Assembly: GCA_017303415.1 (NCBI GenBank)
Contig: JAFLBJ010000001.1
Coordinates: 806,001 to 870,000 of the forward strand
From: Chitinophagales bacterium
Lineage (GTDB): Bacteria > Bacteroidota > Bacteroidia > Chitinophagales > Chitinophagaceae
Direction of reading: 5' to 3'
Length of the DNA stretch: 64,000 nucleotides
Position 1 is the stretch's first letter. Every line of letters starts with the position of its first letter. Shown piece after piece: positions 25,181 through 34,201 of the stretch. The position numbers and the translations under genes were made by a program. Under the pieces are notes generated by a model. It had not been told where the DNA came from. It did no database searches and saw only the letters and a program-made list of their open reading frames with translations.

Positions 25181-26218
25181 TTACACCGGGCATTTCTCAT
25201 GATAATTGACTAATTCGATTTTTGCTTTTTCAAATACAAAGCCATCATAATTCTTCTCGATCTCATTCAGCACTTCATCAATGGCATCAACTTCTTTTAG
25301 CGTAACCAGTTTGCCCCGGTATTCTTTGATATTGGGCAGGCCTTTGAGGTAATTGGCATAATGCCGGCGCATTTCATTGATGCCGACTATTGGGCCTTTC
25401 CATTCTACCGACTTATGCAAATGCTTACGGCAAACGGTTACCCGGTCTTTTATGGATGGTGGGTCCAGGTGCTCCCCGGTTTTGACAAAATGTTTGATCT
25501 CATTAAAGATCCACGGATATCCAATTGCCGCACGACCGATCATGATACCATCTACACCGTAACGATTTTTATATTCCAATGCCTTTTCAGGACTGTCAAT
25601 ATCTCCATTGCCAAAAATGGGGATCTTAATGCGTGGGTTGTTCTTTACTTTTCCAATCAGGGTCCAATCGGCTTCGCCCTTGTACATCTGCGTACGCGTA
25701 CGGCCATGAATGGAGAGGGCGCTGATACCTACATCCTGAAGTCGTTCCGCGACTTCTTCAATATTCCTTGTTTGATCATCCCAGCCCAGACGGGTCTTCA
25801 CCGTTACCGGTAAAGAGGTCGAGCGTACCACGGCTTCTGTCAGCCGAACCATGAGGTCGATATCTCTGAGTACACCGGCACCTGCCCCTTTGAGGGCTAC
25901 TTTTTTTACCGGGCAGCCAAAATTGATATCCAGCAGATCGGGTTGGGTAACATCCACGATACGCGCGGCCAGGGCCAGGCTTTCTTCATCCCCACCAAAG
26001 ATCTGGATACCGATGGGGCGTTCATAATCGAAAATGTCGAGTTTTTTTCGGCTCTTGATCGCATCCCGTATCAACCCTTCACTGCTGATGAATTCGGTGT
26101 ACATCAGATCAGCGCCATTGTCTTTACAAACCGCACGAAAGGGTGGGTCACTCACATCCTCCATGGGGGCGAGTAAAAGAGGGAATTCCGGTAATGCTAT
26201 GTTTCCGATATTTGCCAT
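25181..26218 (-). CDS. dusB: tRNA-dihydrouridine synthase
   Basis: 345 residues from MANIGNIALPEFPLLLAPM. FMN-dependent reduction of uridine in tRNA D-loops. APMEDVSDPPFRAVCKDNGADLMYTEFIS, DINFGCPVKKV with the catalytic Cys, VKTRLGWDD, SIHGRTRTQMYKG and GIMIGRAAIGYPWIF are all typical of the DusB type. A TAATTTTG box is 9 nt upstream of the ATG, which excludes the longer frame. Confidence 0.93.
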   Translation of the reverse strand: MANIGNIALPEFPLLLAPMEDVSDPPFRAVCKDNGADLMYTEFISSEGLIRDAIKSRKKLDIFDYERPIGIQIFGGDEESLALAARIVDVTQPDLLDINFGCPVKKVALKGAGAGVLRDIDLMVRLTEAVVRSTSLPVTVKTRLGWDDQTRNIEEVAERLQDVGISALSIHGRTRTQMYKGEADWTLIGKVKNNPRIKIPIFGNGDIDSPEKALEYKNRYGVDGIMIGRAAIGYPWIFNEIKHFVKTGEHLDPPSIKDRVTVCRKHLHKSVEWKGPIVGINEMRRHYANYLKGLPNIKEYRGKLVTLKEVDAIDEVLNEIEKNYDGFVFEKAKIELVNYHEKCPV

Positions 26219-26227
26219 TCGAGCCTG

Positions 26228-26235
26228 CAAAATTA
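26228..26235 (-). promoter_or_regulatory. -7 promoter box for dusB (TAATTTTG)
   Basis: Minus-strand exact match to TAnnTTTG, 9 nt upstream of the dusB ATG, in the 39-bp divergent gap with the CPBP gene. Confidence 0.55.
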
Positions 26236-26257
26236 CACCTAAAAATCGGAGTTGTCT

Positions 26258-27214
26258 ATGCCTGCCTACCTGAAATACAGACCTGCCTGGAGCCAATTGC
26301 TGGTATTCATTGGACTTTCTTTTGCCATCTTCATGGTACTCAGCATCATTGGCATGTTTATCCTGGCCCGGATGACAGGGATGGGTATGATGGAAATGGC
26401 GGATGTAAACAAATGGGACCTGACGAACCCCAACACCCTGCTGATCGTACGAGGGATGTTGACCATCCAGTTTTTGTGTTTGTTCCTGATCCCCGTACTG
26501 CTCTTTGCTTATTTTTCAGACCCCCATCCAATGGAATATCTGGGTTTGAAACAAAAGACGCCTGCTTTTTATTTTGCCGCCGGGATATTGATCATGATCC
26601 TTTCCTTTCCGCTGGCGAGCTGGTTGGGTATCCTCAATCAATCCATACCTTTTCCCGAGAGCATGCAAAAATGGATGGATGAAACGGCTGAAGGGTCAAA
26701 TAAGCAGATTGAATTCATGCTGACGCAAAAGGGAACCGATCAATTGCTCAAGAACCTGTTCTTTATAGCTGTTTTTGCCGGTGTGGGGGAAGAACTATTT
26801 TTCAGGGGAGTGATTCAACGTTTGCTGATCCGTTGGTTTAAAAGTCCCTGGGCAGGTATTCTGGCTGCCGCAGCCATTTTCTCCGCCATCCATTTTCAGT
26901 TTGATGGGTTTCTGCCCCGGATGATGCTGGGTATTGTACTGGGGGCCATGTATTGGTACAGTGGTAGCCTTTGGACAGCCATCCTGGCGCATGTGGTGTA
27001 TGATGGCGTCATTGTGATCATCACCCATTTTGACCCGAGTAAAATTTCTTCCGACGCACCACTGGACATGAATGGTTTGTCACCCGCCATAATGGGAATC
27101 GTCAGCCTGGTCCTGGTAAGCGCCCTGATCTATTGGATGCGAAAACGATCGACCAATAGTATGGAAAAAGTATATGCGGGAGACAGAGCCCCCAATGATC
27201 CCTTTTCATTCTGA
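26258..27214 (+). CDS. CPBP family intramembrane glutamic endopeptidase
   Basis: 318 residues with about seven or eight membrane helices. Motif 1 GVGEELFFRGVIQRLL carries the two catalytic Glu and Arg; motif 2 AIFSAIHFQFDGFLPRMMLG carries the His; a further His is in LAHVVYDG. Family members include CAAX prenyl proteases (Rce1) and bacteriocin-immunity proteins; the substrate here is unknown. It is followed by cdsA 5 bp later, so it probably shares its transcript. Confidence 0.9.
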   Translation: MPAYLKYRPAWSQLLVFIGLSFAIFMVLSIIGMFILARMTGMGMMEMADVNKWDLTNPNTLLIVRGMLTIQFLCLFLIPVLLFAYFSDPHPMEYLGLKQKTPAFYFAAGILIMILSFPLASWLGILNQSIPFPESMQKWMDETAEGSNKQIEFMLTQKGTDQLLKNLFFIAVFAGVGEELFFRGVIQRLLIRWFKSPWAGILAAAAIFSAIHFQFDGFLPRMMLGIVLGAMYWYSGSLWTAILAHVVYDGVIVIITHFDPSKISSDAPLDMNGLSPAIMGIVSLVLVSALIYWMRKRSTNSMEKVYAGDRAPNDPFSF

Positions 27215-27219
27215 TCGCC

Positions 27220-27951
27220 ATGGCACTTAATAAAAAAGTTTTCATGACCCGAACATTGACCGCGCTGGTTTTTGCCGCGGTGATGCTGACGGGCTTGTTA
27301 TGGAATTTCTGGTCATTCCTTGTGCTTTTTGTTGTGATCCACTTTGGATGCTGGTATGAATTCATCCGGCTCCTGAAAAAAATGGATGCATCCAAATATT
27401 TGCAGCGTGTGGTATGGGGATTGATTTACATCACGCTTCCCTGCGCGCTGATGATCCATCTGGGTTTTCTTGGATCGGAGGCTGCTTCCCTTTCTATCGA
27501 AGATGGGTTGTATGAAAGCTGGCCGGCCCATCTCACCCTTGTTCCTATCGCTATCATTTCTGCTATTTGGATCAATGATACCATGGCCTATATTGTCGGC
27601 TCCTTGATTGGTAAAACACCGTTGTCGCCGGTATCTCCCAAAAAGACCTGGGAGGGCACCATCGGGGGTATCCTGTTGTCAATATTGGCCACCGGATTTT
27701 TATTTTCGCGGCTTTATGCCAATGTGCTTGATTCAAACCACCTCTTTGAATACCGGTTTGGCTATTGGTTCATCATAGCCGGTATTGCAGCCATTGCCGG
27801 CACTTTTGGTGATCTGCTTGAATCCAAATTGAAAAGAATGGCGGGAGTGAAGGATAGCGGGCAGATCATGCCGGGGCATGGTGGCTTTCTCGACCGGTTT
27901 GACTCACTGCTGATCGCGATTCCCTTTGTGTGGCTCTTCGTGATGCTCTGA
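27220..27951 (+). CDS. cdsA: phosphatidate cytidylyltransferase
   Basis: 243 residues, multiple membrane helices. It makes CDP-diacylglycerol from phosphatidate and CTP. The signature is complete: SPKKTWEGTIGG, FGDLLESKLKRMAGVKDSG, then PGHGGFLDRFDSLL with the conserved acidic residues. It is located just upstream of psd, so two steps of phosphatidylethanolamine synthesis are clustered; phosphatidylserine synthase itself is not in the window. Confidence 0.95.
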   Translation: MALNKKVFMTRTLTALVFAAVMLTGLLWNFWSFLVLFVVIHFGCWYEFIRLLKKMDASKYLQRVVWGLIYITLPCALMIHLGFLGSEAASLSIEDGLYESWPAHLTLVPIAIISAIWINDTMAYIVGSLIGKTPLSPVSPKKTWEGTIGGILLSILATGFLFSRLYANVLDSNHLFEYRFGYWFIIAGIAAIAGTFGDLLESKLKRMAGVKDSGQIMPGHGGFLDRFDSLLIAIPFVWLFVML

Positions 27952-27961
27952 TTCAAAATCT

Positions 27962-27969
27962 TATCTTTA
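27962..27969 (+). promoter_or_regulatory. possible -7 box for psd (TATCTTTA)
   Basis: One mismatch to TAnnTTTG, 18 nt before the psd ATG. psd may also be read through from cdsA. Confidence 0.4.
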
Positions 27970-27987
27970 CAGCCACAATTTTGACCC

Positions 27988-28647
27988 ATGACCATACATA
28001 AGGAAGGATATACCATCATTGCCTGGAGTACGATCCTGTTTGGATTGATCAACCTCGTTTCCTTTTATTTTCTCAGTTTCTATTCTCCCTGGCTTAGCTG
28101 GCTCATCTTCCTTGTCACATTTGCCCTGTGGATCTTTGTCATTTCATTTTTCCGGTTGCCCAACCGGGTTCTCACAATGAAGGATAACGCGGTCATTGCA
28201 CCGGCTGATGGAAAGGTTGTGGTGATTGAGGAAGTACAAGCCGATGAATATTTTTCGGATCGCCGTATTCAGGTGTCCATTTTCATGAGCCCGTTGAATG
28301 TACACGTAAACCGGAACCCTGTATCGGGTGATGTAGTGTACAGTGAGTACCACAAGGGTAAATATCTGGTGGCCTGGCACCCCAAATCATCCACCGAAAA
28401 CGAAAGACATACCGTTGTGTATAAGATGGCGAATGGAACAGAGATTCTAACAAAACAGATCGCTGGGGCATTGGCCAAACGGATCATTAACTACCTCAAA
28501 CCCGGGATGCAGGTAAAACAGAATGATGAAATGGGTTTTATCCGATTTGGCTCCCGGGTAGATATCTTTTTACCCCTGGAGGCGAATATCAAAGTGAAAA
28601 TTGGAGATAAGCCAAAGGGCGGAGTTACAGTAGTGGCGGAGATTTGA
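27988..28647 (+). CDS. psd: phosphatidylserine decarboxylase, short form
   Basis: 219 residues. It converts phosphatidylserine to phosphatidylethanolamine and self-cleaves at a Gly-Ser bond to make its pyruvoyl group. The likely cleavage site is in FIRFGSRVDIFLP (about residue 190). Two N-terminal membrane helices (about 8-50), the APADGKVV motif and SIFMSPLNVHVNRNPVSGDV support the short, archaeal-type subfamily. The stop is followed directly by palindromic element copy 3. Confidence 0.93.
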   Translation: MTIHKEGYTIIAWSTILFGLINLVSFYFLSFYSPWLSWLIFLVTFALWIFVISFFRLPNRVLTMKDNAVIAPADGKVVVIEEVQADEYFSDRRIQVSIFMSPLNVHVNRNPVSGDVVYSEYHKGKYLVAWHPKSSTENERHTVVYKMANGTEILTKQIAGALAKRIINYLKPGMQVKQNDEMGFIRFGSRVDIFLPLEANIKVKIGDKPKGGVTVVAEI

Positions 28648-28650
28648 GAC

Positions 28651-28767
28651 TTTTTTTTCTCGCGGCGAACGCAGAGAATATGGCGAACGCGGCGGCAATC
28701 CATAGTTCGAAAATAGTAAGGCCGCAGCGACCGTCTTTTTCTTCTGCGTTCGCCGCGAGAAAAAAAT
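28651..28767. repeat. dispersed palindromic element, copy 3
   Basis: Terminal arms TTTTTTCTCGCGGCGAACGC and the exact complement at the other end, with a T run outside each arm. Subterminal arms GGCGAACGCGGCGGC / GGCCGCAGCGACCG pair imperfectly. It fills the gap between convergent psd and the HAD gene, starting 3 nt after the psd stop and reaching the HAD stop. The T runs make both strands look like intrinsic terminators. Confidence 0.88.
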
Positions 28768-29462
28768 CAAAATATCCCTTCTAACTCTTTCAACGAATAC
28801 ACGGTAAACGTAGGCTCAAAATCCGCTTTTTCATTGATGTGGTTGACAAATACCTGGTCCATCCCGGCATTCATTGCCCCTTTGATATCCACTTCCAGGC
28901 TATCGCCGATCATGATGCTGTTGGCCGGGTTGGCACCCGTTTGCTGAAAAGCGTATTCAAATATTTCCCGATGAGGTTTCAGGCTATTACTTCCTTCGGA
29001 GGTGATAACCGCGGAGAAAAAATGATCAATACCCGAATTCTTCAATTTGCTGTGCTGGGTTTTTTCAAACCCATTGGTGATGAGGTGAAGACGGTATTTA
29101 TTTTCCTGCAGATAGGTCAGGATCTCAAGGGCATGGGGGAAGAGGATATTTCGGGTGGGTAGCAGGTCCAAAAAAATTAAACCCATTTCCCTGGCCAGGG
29201 GCTCATCACCAATCTTGAAATCAAGCAAGGTGAGCCACATCCTTTTCCAGCGCAGTTCATCCACTTTAATAAAGCCATTGCGGTAACGGGCCCAGAGTTT
29301 TTCGTTGTGGACGAGGTATTGTTTGTGAAAACGGTCAAAATCATCCACGCCTCTTTCTGCTAAGCGCATCGAATCATACATTTCCACCAGGGTTTGCCGG
29401 CTATTGGCTTCAAAATCCCAGAGGGTATGATCCAGATCAAAGAAAATATGCTGGTATTTCAT
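28767..29462 (-). CDS. HAD-superfamily nucleotidase, YjjG-like
   Basis: 231 residues from MKYQHIFFDLDHTLWDFEAN. HAD motifs: I DLDHTLWD (nucleophile Asp), II LITNGFEKTQHSKL, III Lys in SLKPHREIF, IV IGDSLEVDIKGAMNAG. The pattern fits the YjjG family (noncanonical pyrimidine nucleotidase). The start codon shares one base with the stop of the upstream methyltransferase (TAATG), indicating translational coupling. Confidence 0.88.
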   Translation of the reverse strand: MKYQHIFFDLDHTLWDFEANSRQTLVEMYDSMRLAERGVDDFDRFHKQYLVHNEKLWARYRNGFIKVDELRWKRMWLTLLDFKIGDEPLAREMGLIFLDLLPTRNILFPHALEILTYLQENKYRLHLITNGFEKTQHSKLKNSGIDHFFSAVITSEGSNSLKPHREIFEYAFQQTGANPANSIMIGDSLEVDIKGAMNAGMDQVFVNHINEKADFEPTFTVYSLKELEGIF

Positions 29463-30238
29463 TAGCGGGCGATCCATTTTTCATCGTAGGCGATAAAGAA
29501 ATAATTATATCCTTTCCGGTATTGTCCGGCAAATTCTTCGCGGGAAAATCCCTGCATTTTTTTTAAAAAATATTCGATGACGGATACCTGCATCCCACTA
29601 TCGGCAAAGATATCATAGACCTTTTCCGGAACGGTATCATACATGGAGCCTCCGCCCGAACTGAATTCAAACAGAACAATGGGGCGGTCACGTTTTAATA
29701 AACCACGCGCTCCTTCCAACACGATCATTTCAGCACCTTCCACATCGATCTTGATCAGATCGATCTTCTGATCGGCGGGGATAAGATCATCAAGTCTTTC
29801 TGTTTTTACGGTAAATGTCTTTACCTCCTGACTGCCAAAATCCGTTCTTTTTTTCAGGCCGCTCAGGGCGGGTTTATCTACAAAGAGATTGAATTCAGCC
29901 GTACCCTGCTGATCGGAGAGTGCGCAATCAAGCACTTTTACACGGGTTCCAAATTTTTTTTGCAGTCCTTGATAGAGGTGGGGAATGGGTTCAATGGCCA
30001 CATGTTTACCCTGCGGAGCTGCTTTGAGTATTTCACGAAGGATATGCCCCAGGTGTGCGCCGATATCTATGGTATTTGAATCGGGACGAAGACATTGCTC
30101 CAATACCCGCAGGGTTTGCGGGTCGTATTTATCAATGGATCCCTTAAAAACAAGATCCGTCAGGTCATAAAGTCCGTAAGCGGCCTTTTTGATCCAGCGT
30201 TTGGCGAAATCCGGTAATTTATTTTGAAGTGAACCCAT
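29462..30238 (-). CDS. FkbM family methyltransferase
   Basis: 258 residues. SAM-binding motif NTIDIGAHLGHILREIL at about 50-66, acidic motif VAIEPIPHLYQGLQKKF, then LIKIDVEGAEMIVLEGARGL, the classic FkbM post-I region. Family members O-methylate sugars or secondary metabolites; the substrate is unknown. It is the first gene of a two-gene operon with the HAD phosphatase. The promoter box lies 16 nt upstream. Confidence 0.88.
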   Translation of the reverse strand: MGSLQNKLPDFAKRWIKKAAYGLYDLTDLVFKGSIDKYDPQTLRVLEQCLRPDSNTIDIGAHLGHILREILKAAPQGKHVAIEPIPHLYQGLQKKFGTRVKVLDCALSDQQGTAEFNLFVDKPALSGLKKRTDFGSQEVKTFTVKTERLDDLIPADQKIDLIKIDVEGAEMIVLEGARGLLKRDRPIVLFEFSSGGGSMYDTVPEKVYDIFADSGMQVSVIEYFLKKMQGFSREEFAGQYRKGYNYFFIAYDEKWIAR

Positions 30239-30254
30239 GTGGTGGAATAATGCG

Positions 30255-30262
30255 CAAAAGTA
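30255..30262 (-). promoter_or_regulatory. -7 promoter box for FkbM gene (TACTTTTG)
   Basis: Minus-strand exact match to TAnnTTTG, 16 nt upstream of the ATG at 30238. Confidence 0.5.
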
Positions 30263-30296
30263 ACTAATGCCGCCTGAATGTTGCCCGGCGGAATAG

Positions 30297-30304
30297 TATC
30301 TTTA
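30297..30304 (+). promoter_or_regulatory. possible -7 box for SDR gene (TATCTTTA)
   Basis: One mismatch to TAnnTTTG, 27 nt upstream of the ATG at 30332. It overlaps longer reading-frame starts. Confidence 0.4.
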
Positions 30305-30331
30305 TGGGCACTTAAATTTCAATCGGGTACC

Positions 30332-31033
30332 ATGAATGTAGTCATCACAGGCGCTTCCCGGGGCATTGGCCGGGCCATCGCTGAAGAATTTGCTTCCCAG
30401 GGGCATAACCTGTTTCTCTGTGGAAGGGATGAAACCACGCTAAAATCCACTTTGGAGGCGATTATGGCCCGGTATCCTGGCGTTAAGGTCAAGGCCAAGG
30501 CACGTGACCTTTCGATAAAAGAAGAAGCCCAGGCCTTTGGAAAGTGGATCATTGATAACGGTTACCCCATCGATATACTGGTGAACAATGCCGGACAATT
30601 CATTCCGGGAAGCATTTACAACGAAGAAGACGGGGTATTGGAGCAAATGATATCTGTCAACCTTTATTCGGCCTACCATCTTACCCGGGTGCTGGTTCCG
30701 GAACTGATCAGGAAAAAAAGCGGGCATATTTTCAATATCTCTTCCATTGCGGCTTTAAAAGCTTATGCCAACGGAGGTTCCTATAGCATCAGCAAATATG
30801 CCTTGCACGGATTTTCAAAGAATTTAAGGGAGGAATTAAAACCCTTTAATATCAAAGTGACCACCGTTTTTCCCGGGGCTGTATTCACTGATTCCTGGGG
30901 GGATTTTGACAATAGCGCGCACCGCATCATGGAAGCGACCGATGTGGCAAAAATGATCTTTGCTGCTTCTCAATTATCACCCGGGGCTTGTGTGGAAGAT
31001 ATCGTATTGCGGCCGCAGTTGGGGGATTTGTAG
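30332..31033 (+). CDS. short-chain dehydrogenase/reductase
   Basis: 233 residues from MNVVITGASRGIGRAIAEEF. The NAD(P)-binding TGASRGIG, NNAG in ILVNNAGQF, catalytic Ser in NISSIAALKAY and the YSISK catalytic Tyr/Lys pair are all present. A classical SDR; the substrate is unknown. The single gene converges on the response-regulator gene. Confidence 0.9.
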   Translation: MNVVITGASRGIGRAIAEEFASQGHNLFLCGRDETTLKSTLEAIMARYPGVKVKAKARDLSIKEEAQAFGKWIIDNGYPIDILVNNAGQFIPGSIYNEEDGVLEQMISVNLYSAYHLTRVLVPELIRKKSGHIFNISSIAALKAYANGGSYSISKYALHGFSKNLREELKPFNIKVTTVFPGAVFTDSWGDFDNSAHRIMEATDVAKMIFAASQLSPGACVEDIVLRPQLGDL

Positions 31034-31066
31034 TTTTTTTCCCGCAGCACACACAACGAAAAAAAC

Positions 31067-31771
31067 CTATTCCGTGTATTTATACCCCACTCCCCGAACG
31101 GAATGAAAGTACCTGGGGTTGCGGGAATCGTCTTCAAAGTATTTCCGGAAATTAAGAATGAAATTATCGATCGTGCGGGTAGTTGGATACACATTATACC
31201 CCCAAACCACCTGTAAGATCTTTTCCCGGGTAACGACCTCGTTCTTATTCTCAAAAAGCAACTTGAGCAGCATGCTTTCCTTTTTGCTCAGTTGGATCTT
31301 CTTTCCTGTTTTGGTGCTGGCTTCCTGGGCTTTGAAGTCAACTACATTTTGCCCAAACTGATAGGTGTCTCCGATACTGTCTTTATCCTGTAGCTTCTTA
31401 TTCTTTTCAATAAGTTTTTGTACGCGGAGGATCAGTTCTTCCAGATTAAAGGGTTTGGTTAGATAGTCATCCGCTCCTTTTTTTAACCCTAATACCCGAT
31501 CGGCGCTGGTATTTTTTGCACTGAGAATAAGAATGGGCGTTTCATTGTTCTTTACCCGGATGGTTTCTGTTACATGGATGCCATCCATTTCAGGGAGCAT
31601 CACATCCAGGATGATCAGGTCGAAGTATTCGGATTGAACGGCTTTGAGGGCCTGGGCGCCATCATAGGCGCTGGACACTTCATAGCCTTCCAATTCTAGA
31701 TTGAGCTTTAGCGCTTCGTGCAGGTTCTCCTCGTCTTCAACAAGGAGTATGGAGGCTTTGGATGTACTCAT
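31067..31771 (-). CDS. response regulator, OmpR/PhoB type
   Basis: 234 residues. Receiver domain with acidic pocket VEDEEN, phospho-acceptor Asp in DLIILDVMLPEMDG, conserved Ser/Lys (LILSAKN, YLTKPF). The winged-helix DNA-binding domain covers about residues 130-234 (LSKKESMLLKLLFENKNEVVTRE and HSVRGVGYKY). It is coupled to the sensor kinase by an ATGA overlap. It resembles the RprY-type regulators of Bacteroidota. Confidence 0.92.
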   Translation of the reverse strand: MSTSKASILLVEDEENLHEALKLNLELEGYEVSSAYDGAQALKAVQSEYFDLIILDVMLPEMDGIHVTETIRVKNNETPILILSAKNTSADRVLGLKKGADDYLTKPFNLEELILRVQKLIEKNKKLQDKDSIGDTYQFGQNVVDFKAQEASTKTGKKIQLSKKESMLLKLLFENKNEVVTREKILQVVWGYNVYPTTRTIDNFILNFRKYFEDDSRNPRYFHSVRGVGYKYTE

Positions 31772-32772
31772 GGTCGGGTGTCAAAACTAACGGCAAAATT
31801 ACTCCCATTGGGTAAATGGTTTGTCACTGAAATGTCGGCATTATGGGCTCCGGCGATCTTTTTACAAAGGTAGAGACCCAACCCGGTACCGGGGGTACGT
31901 CGGGTGGATTCATTGCCTACCCGGTAGAATTTGTCGAAAATGCGGGTCTTTTCATGATCAGGTATGCCTTCACCTTCGTCGATGATCTGCAAAACCACCT
32001 TGCCGGAGGTTTCTTTTCTGAGTTGGCAAAGGATCGGTTTTGTGCGGGGGGAGTATTTAATGGCGTTTTCCAATAGGTTATTGACGAGCAATTGAAGCAG
32101 AAGGGCATCTCCTCTTATTTCAGTCTCGGGTTCGATGGCCGCTTCAATATCCCTGTCCGGAAAACGGTTTCTGAAATCCTGCACACAATCCCGCATCAGG
32201 TCGGATAGGTTTAGTTCCTCCCGGGTAGAAGCATATCCGCCTTCCAATTGCGCGGATACAAGAATATTCGAGGTCAAAAAATTCAAGCGGGCGGTTTCCT
32301 GAAGGGTTTTGGTGATCAGCTTCTTTTGTTTTTCCGGGTCCAACTGGTGTTTTTGCATGGTCTCCAGGTTGAGCCGGGCCACCGAAATGGGCGTCTTCAG
32401 TTCATGGGTCACCGCCATCATGAAATTCTGTTGTTGCTGTTGCACGCGAAATTGTTTGCGTACAGAGCGGGCTACGAATAGCGCGCCGGTAAGGGCCAGG
32501 GTAAGAAAGGCGATTCCTTCAGCCAGGTATTTTGCTGTATTTCTGATTCGGGTGTGATGAATCGAATCAAGGGCTCTTTCATAACGATCGGGGGTAAGCA
32601 GGCTTTGTTGCGATTCGAGGTTCTTTTCCCGAAGGGCTGCCATATCGCGGTTCTGTTTTTCGAGGGAGATATACCACCACACAAGGGCAGCTACAATGTA
32701 AAACAGTACAAAGCTATAAAGCAGGGTGATCCTTTTTATTCTTCCTTTTCCGGTTAACATGGCCGGGATCAT
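31768..32772 (-). CDS. sensor histidine kinase
   Basis: 334 residues. Two membrane helices (about 15-35 and 84-102) enclose a small extracytoplasmic loop of about 48 residues. DHp domain with phospho-acceptor His in VTHELKTPISVARL; N box LVNNLLENAIKYS; G1 IIDEGEGIPD; F/G2 FDKFYRVGNESTRR, GTGLGLYLCKKIA. No clear HAMP or PAS domain. Starts and stops overlap by 4 bp (ATGA) with both gldH upstream and the response regulator downstream. Confidence 0.9.
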   Translation of the reverse strand: MIPAMLTGKGRIKRITLLYSFVLFYIVAALVWWYISLEKQNRDMAALREKNLESQQSLLTPDRYERALDSIHHTRIRNTAKYLAEGIAFLTLALTGALFVARSVRKQFRVQQQQQNFMMAVTHELKTPISVARLNLETMQKHQLDPEKQKKLITKTLQETARLNFLTSNILVSAQLEGGYASTREELNLSDLMRDCVQDFRNRFPDRDIEAAIEPETEIRGDALLLQLLVNNLLENAIKYSPRTKPILCQLRKETSGKVVLQIIDEGEGIPDHEKTRIFDKFYRVGNESTRRTPGTGLGLYLCKKIAGAHNADISVTNHLPNGSNFAVSFDTRP

Positions 32773-33233
32773 TTTGTTTTTTCCAGCCGAAGTCCTACAC
32801 TCAGGATATGCTGTAAGGGGTCTTCCCGCATGATCTGTTCCAGTTCAAAGTGGTATTTCCCCGGGCGAAGACGTACAAAATTGGTTAGGGGATGGCGGTG
32901 TTCATAGATATCATCCAAACCAGAGCCTAACCATCCTTTGCTATCGGTGGCCAGGGTGATCTCAAACGGTGCTTTGCGCAGGGAGGAGTCACCCGGTGTT
33001 TGGGAGTAAAGGTTAAAAAAGATATTGCTGTAATTGTATTTATCGTTGTGCCGGATCAGGAAGAATAACTGGTATTCGGCCGTGCTGTCCGTGATCTCAA
33101 AATCAAAAACGGGTTTAAATTCACTTGACCAGGCATGCGCAGGAATGCTCACATGTTTTTCATACAGATCTACCTTTCCGCAGGAGGAAAGCAGCAGGAG
33201 GGAAACGACCAGAAAGTTAAATACTATTCGCAA
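32769..33233 (-). CDS. gldH: gliding motility lipoprotein GldH
   Basis: 154 residues. Lipoprotein signal with lipobox LLSSC (Cys18). The mature part KVDLYEKHVSIPAHAWSSEFKPVFDFEITDS and RPGKYHFELEQIMREDPLQHILSVGLRLEK fit GldH, a lipoprotein essential for gliding in Flavobacterium. The stop overlaps the kinase start (ATGA). Its coupling to a two-component system is noteworthy. Confidence 0.88.
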   Translation of the reverse strand: MRIVFNFLVVSLLLLSSCGKVDLYEKHVSIPAHAWSSEFKPVFDFEITDSTAEYQLFFLIRHNDKYNYSNIFFNLYSQTPGDSSLRKAPFEITLATDSKGWLGSGLDDIYEHRHPLTNFVRLRPGKYHFELEQIMREDPLQHILSVGLRLEKTK

Positions 33234-33255
33234 GTGGGAGGGTTTTTACAAAAAT

Positions 33256-33281
33256 AGCTAAAAGCCAGAAGCGAAAAGCGA
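33256..33281. repeat. short 7-bp array (AGCNANA)
   Basis: AGCTAAA, AGCCAGA, AGCGAAA, AGCGATC: four consecutive heptamers sharing AGC, in the 73-bp gap between yicC and gldH. Only one arm is present, with no inverted partner seen. Weak on its own, but it follows the same 7-bp rule as the other arrays. Confidence 0.5.
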
Positions 33282-33306
33282 TCATCCACCAGCTCTAAGC
33301 CCTTTG

Positions 33307-34185
33307 TTATAATACATTCAACACCTGCTCTTTTGCCTTTTCCAGTTCATCCTTCATCAATACAACGCATTTCTGGATGGAGGAATCATAGGCTTTGGCG
33401 CCGGTGGTATTGATCTCTCGGCCGATCTCCTGGAGCACAAAAGAGAGTTTTTTCCCTTTTCCGGCATCGCCCGATTCGTTCAGGATCGAAATAAAATATT
33501 CCAGGTGGTTGCGGAGCCTGACCTGTTCTTCGCTGATATCGATCTTTTCGATATAATAGATCAGTTCCTGTTCCAGCCGGTTTTTATCAAAATTGTCCTT
33601 ACCCACTTTTTCATCCATCAGTTTTTCCAGTCCTTCCCTGACCCGTTGCTGACGCAGGGGTTCAAGTTTGATGACCTCTTCCTGTTGCAGACGGATATTT
33701 TCCATGCGAAGCAGGAGGTCTTTTTCCAGGACCTTACCTTCTTCACTCCGGTGGAGGTTCAGGTTGTCTATGGCGGCCCGAATGGCTGTTTCAAATACAT
33801 TCCATTCATCGCCGGTCAGTGTATCACCTGTGGGGGTTATGACCTCCGGGAGTTTGATCAGGGTACTGAGGATATGCGAAGGATCCAGTCCAAGCGTAGC
33901 GGAAAGATCTGCCAACGGTTGATAATAGGCTTTTGCCAACTCAACGTTTATACTGACGGGTTTGGCATTTCCGGTTTCCTTCAGACTGATCGTACAGTCA
34001 ATACTGCCCCGGTTCAGTTCGTCGGAAAGGATCTTGCGAATGTCAAATTCAAAGGGTTTGAGAAAGGCGGGAAGTTTCAGGTTCAATTCAAACTGTTTCC
34101 CATTGAGGGATTTAATATCGATCAGGAAGGTCTTATCTCCAACGGCCCGCTCGGCCCTTCCAAATCCCGTCATAGAACGTAACAT
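33307..34185 (-). CDS. YicC family endoribonuclease-type protein
   Basis: 292 residues with the full family layout: N-terminal MLRSMTGFGRAER, LDIKSLNGKQFELNLKLP-like segment (IDIKSLNGKQFELNLKLP), acidic helical middle, and C-terminal LSFVLQEIGREINTTGAKA (the conserved DUF1732 end). YicC of E. coli degrades small RNAs. It is the first gene of yicC-gldH-kinase-regulator. A TACCTTTA promoter box lies 16 nt upstream. Confidence 0.93.
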   Translation of the reverse strand: MLRSMTGFGRAERAVGDKTFLIDIKSLNGKQFELNLKLPAFLKPFEFDIRKILSDELNRGSIDCTISLKETGNAKPVSINVELAKAYYQPLADLSATLGLDPSHILSTLIKLPEVITPTGDTLTGDEWNVFETAIRAAIDNLNLHRSEEGKVLEKDLLLRMENIRLQQEEVIKLEPLRQQRVREGLEKLMDEKVGKDNFDKNRLEQELIYYIEKIDISEEQVRLRNHLEYFISILNESGDAGKGKKLSFVLQEIGREINTTGAKAYDSSIQKCVVLMKDELEKAKEQVLNVL

Positions 34186-34201
34186 AGGCTTTGTATTCAG
34201 G

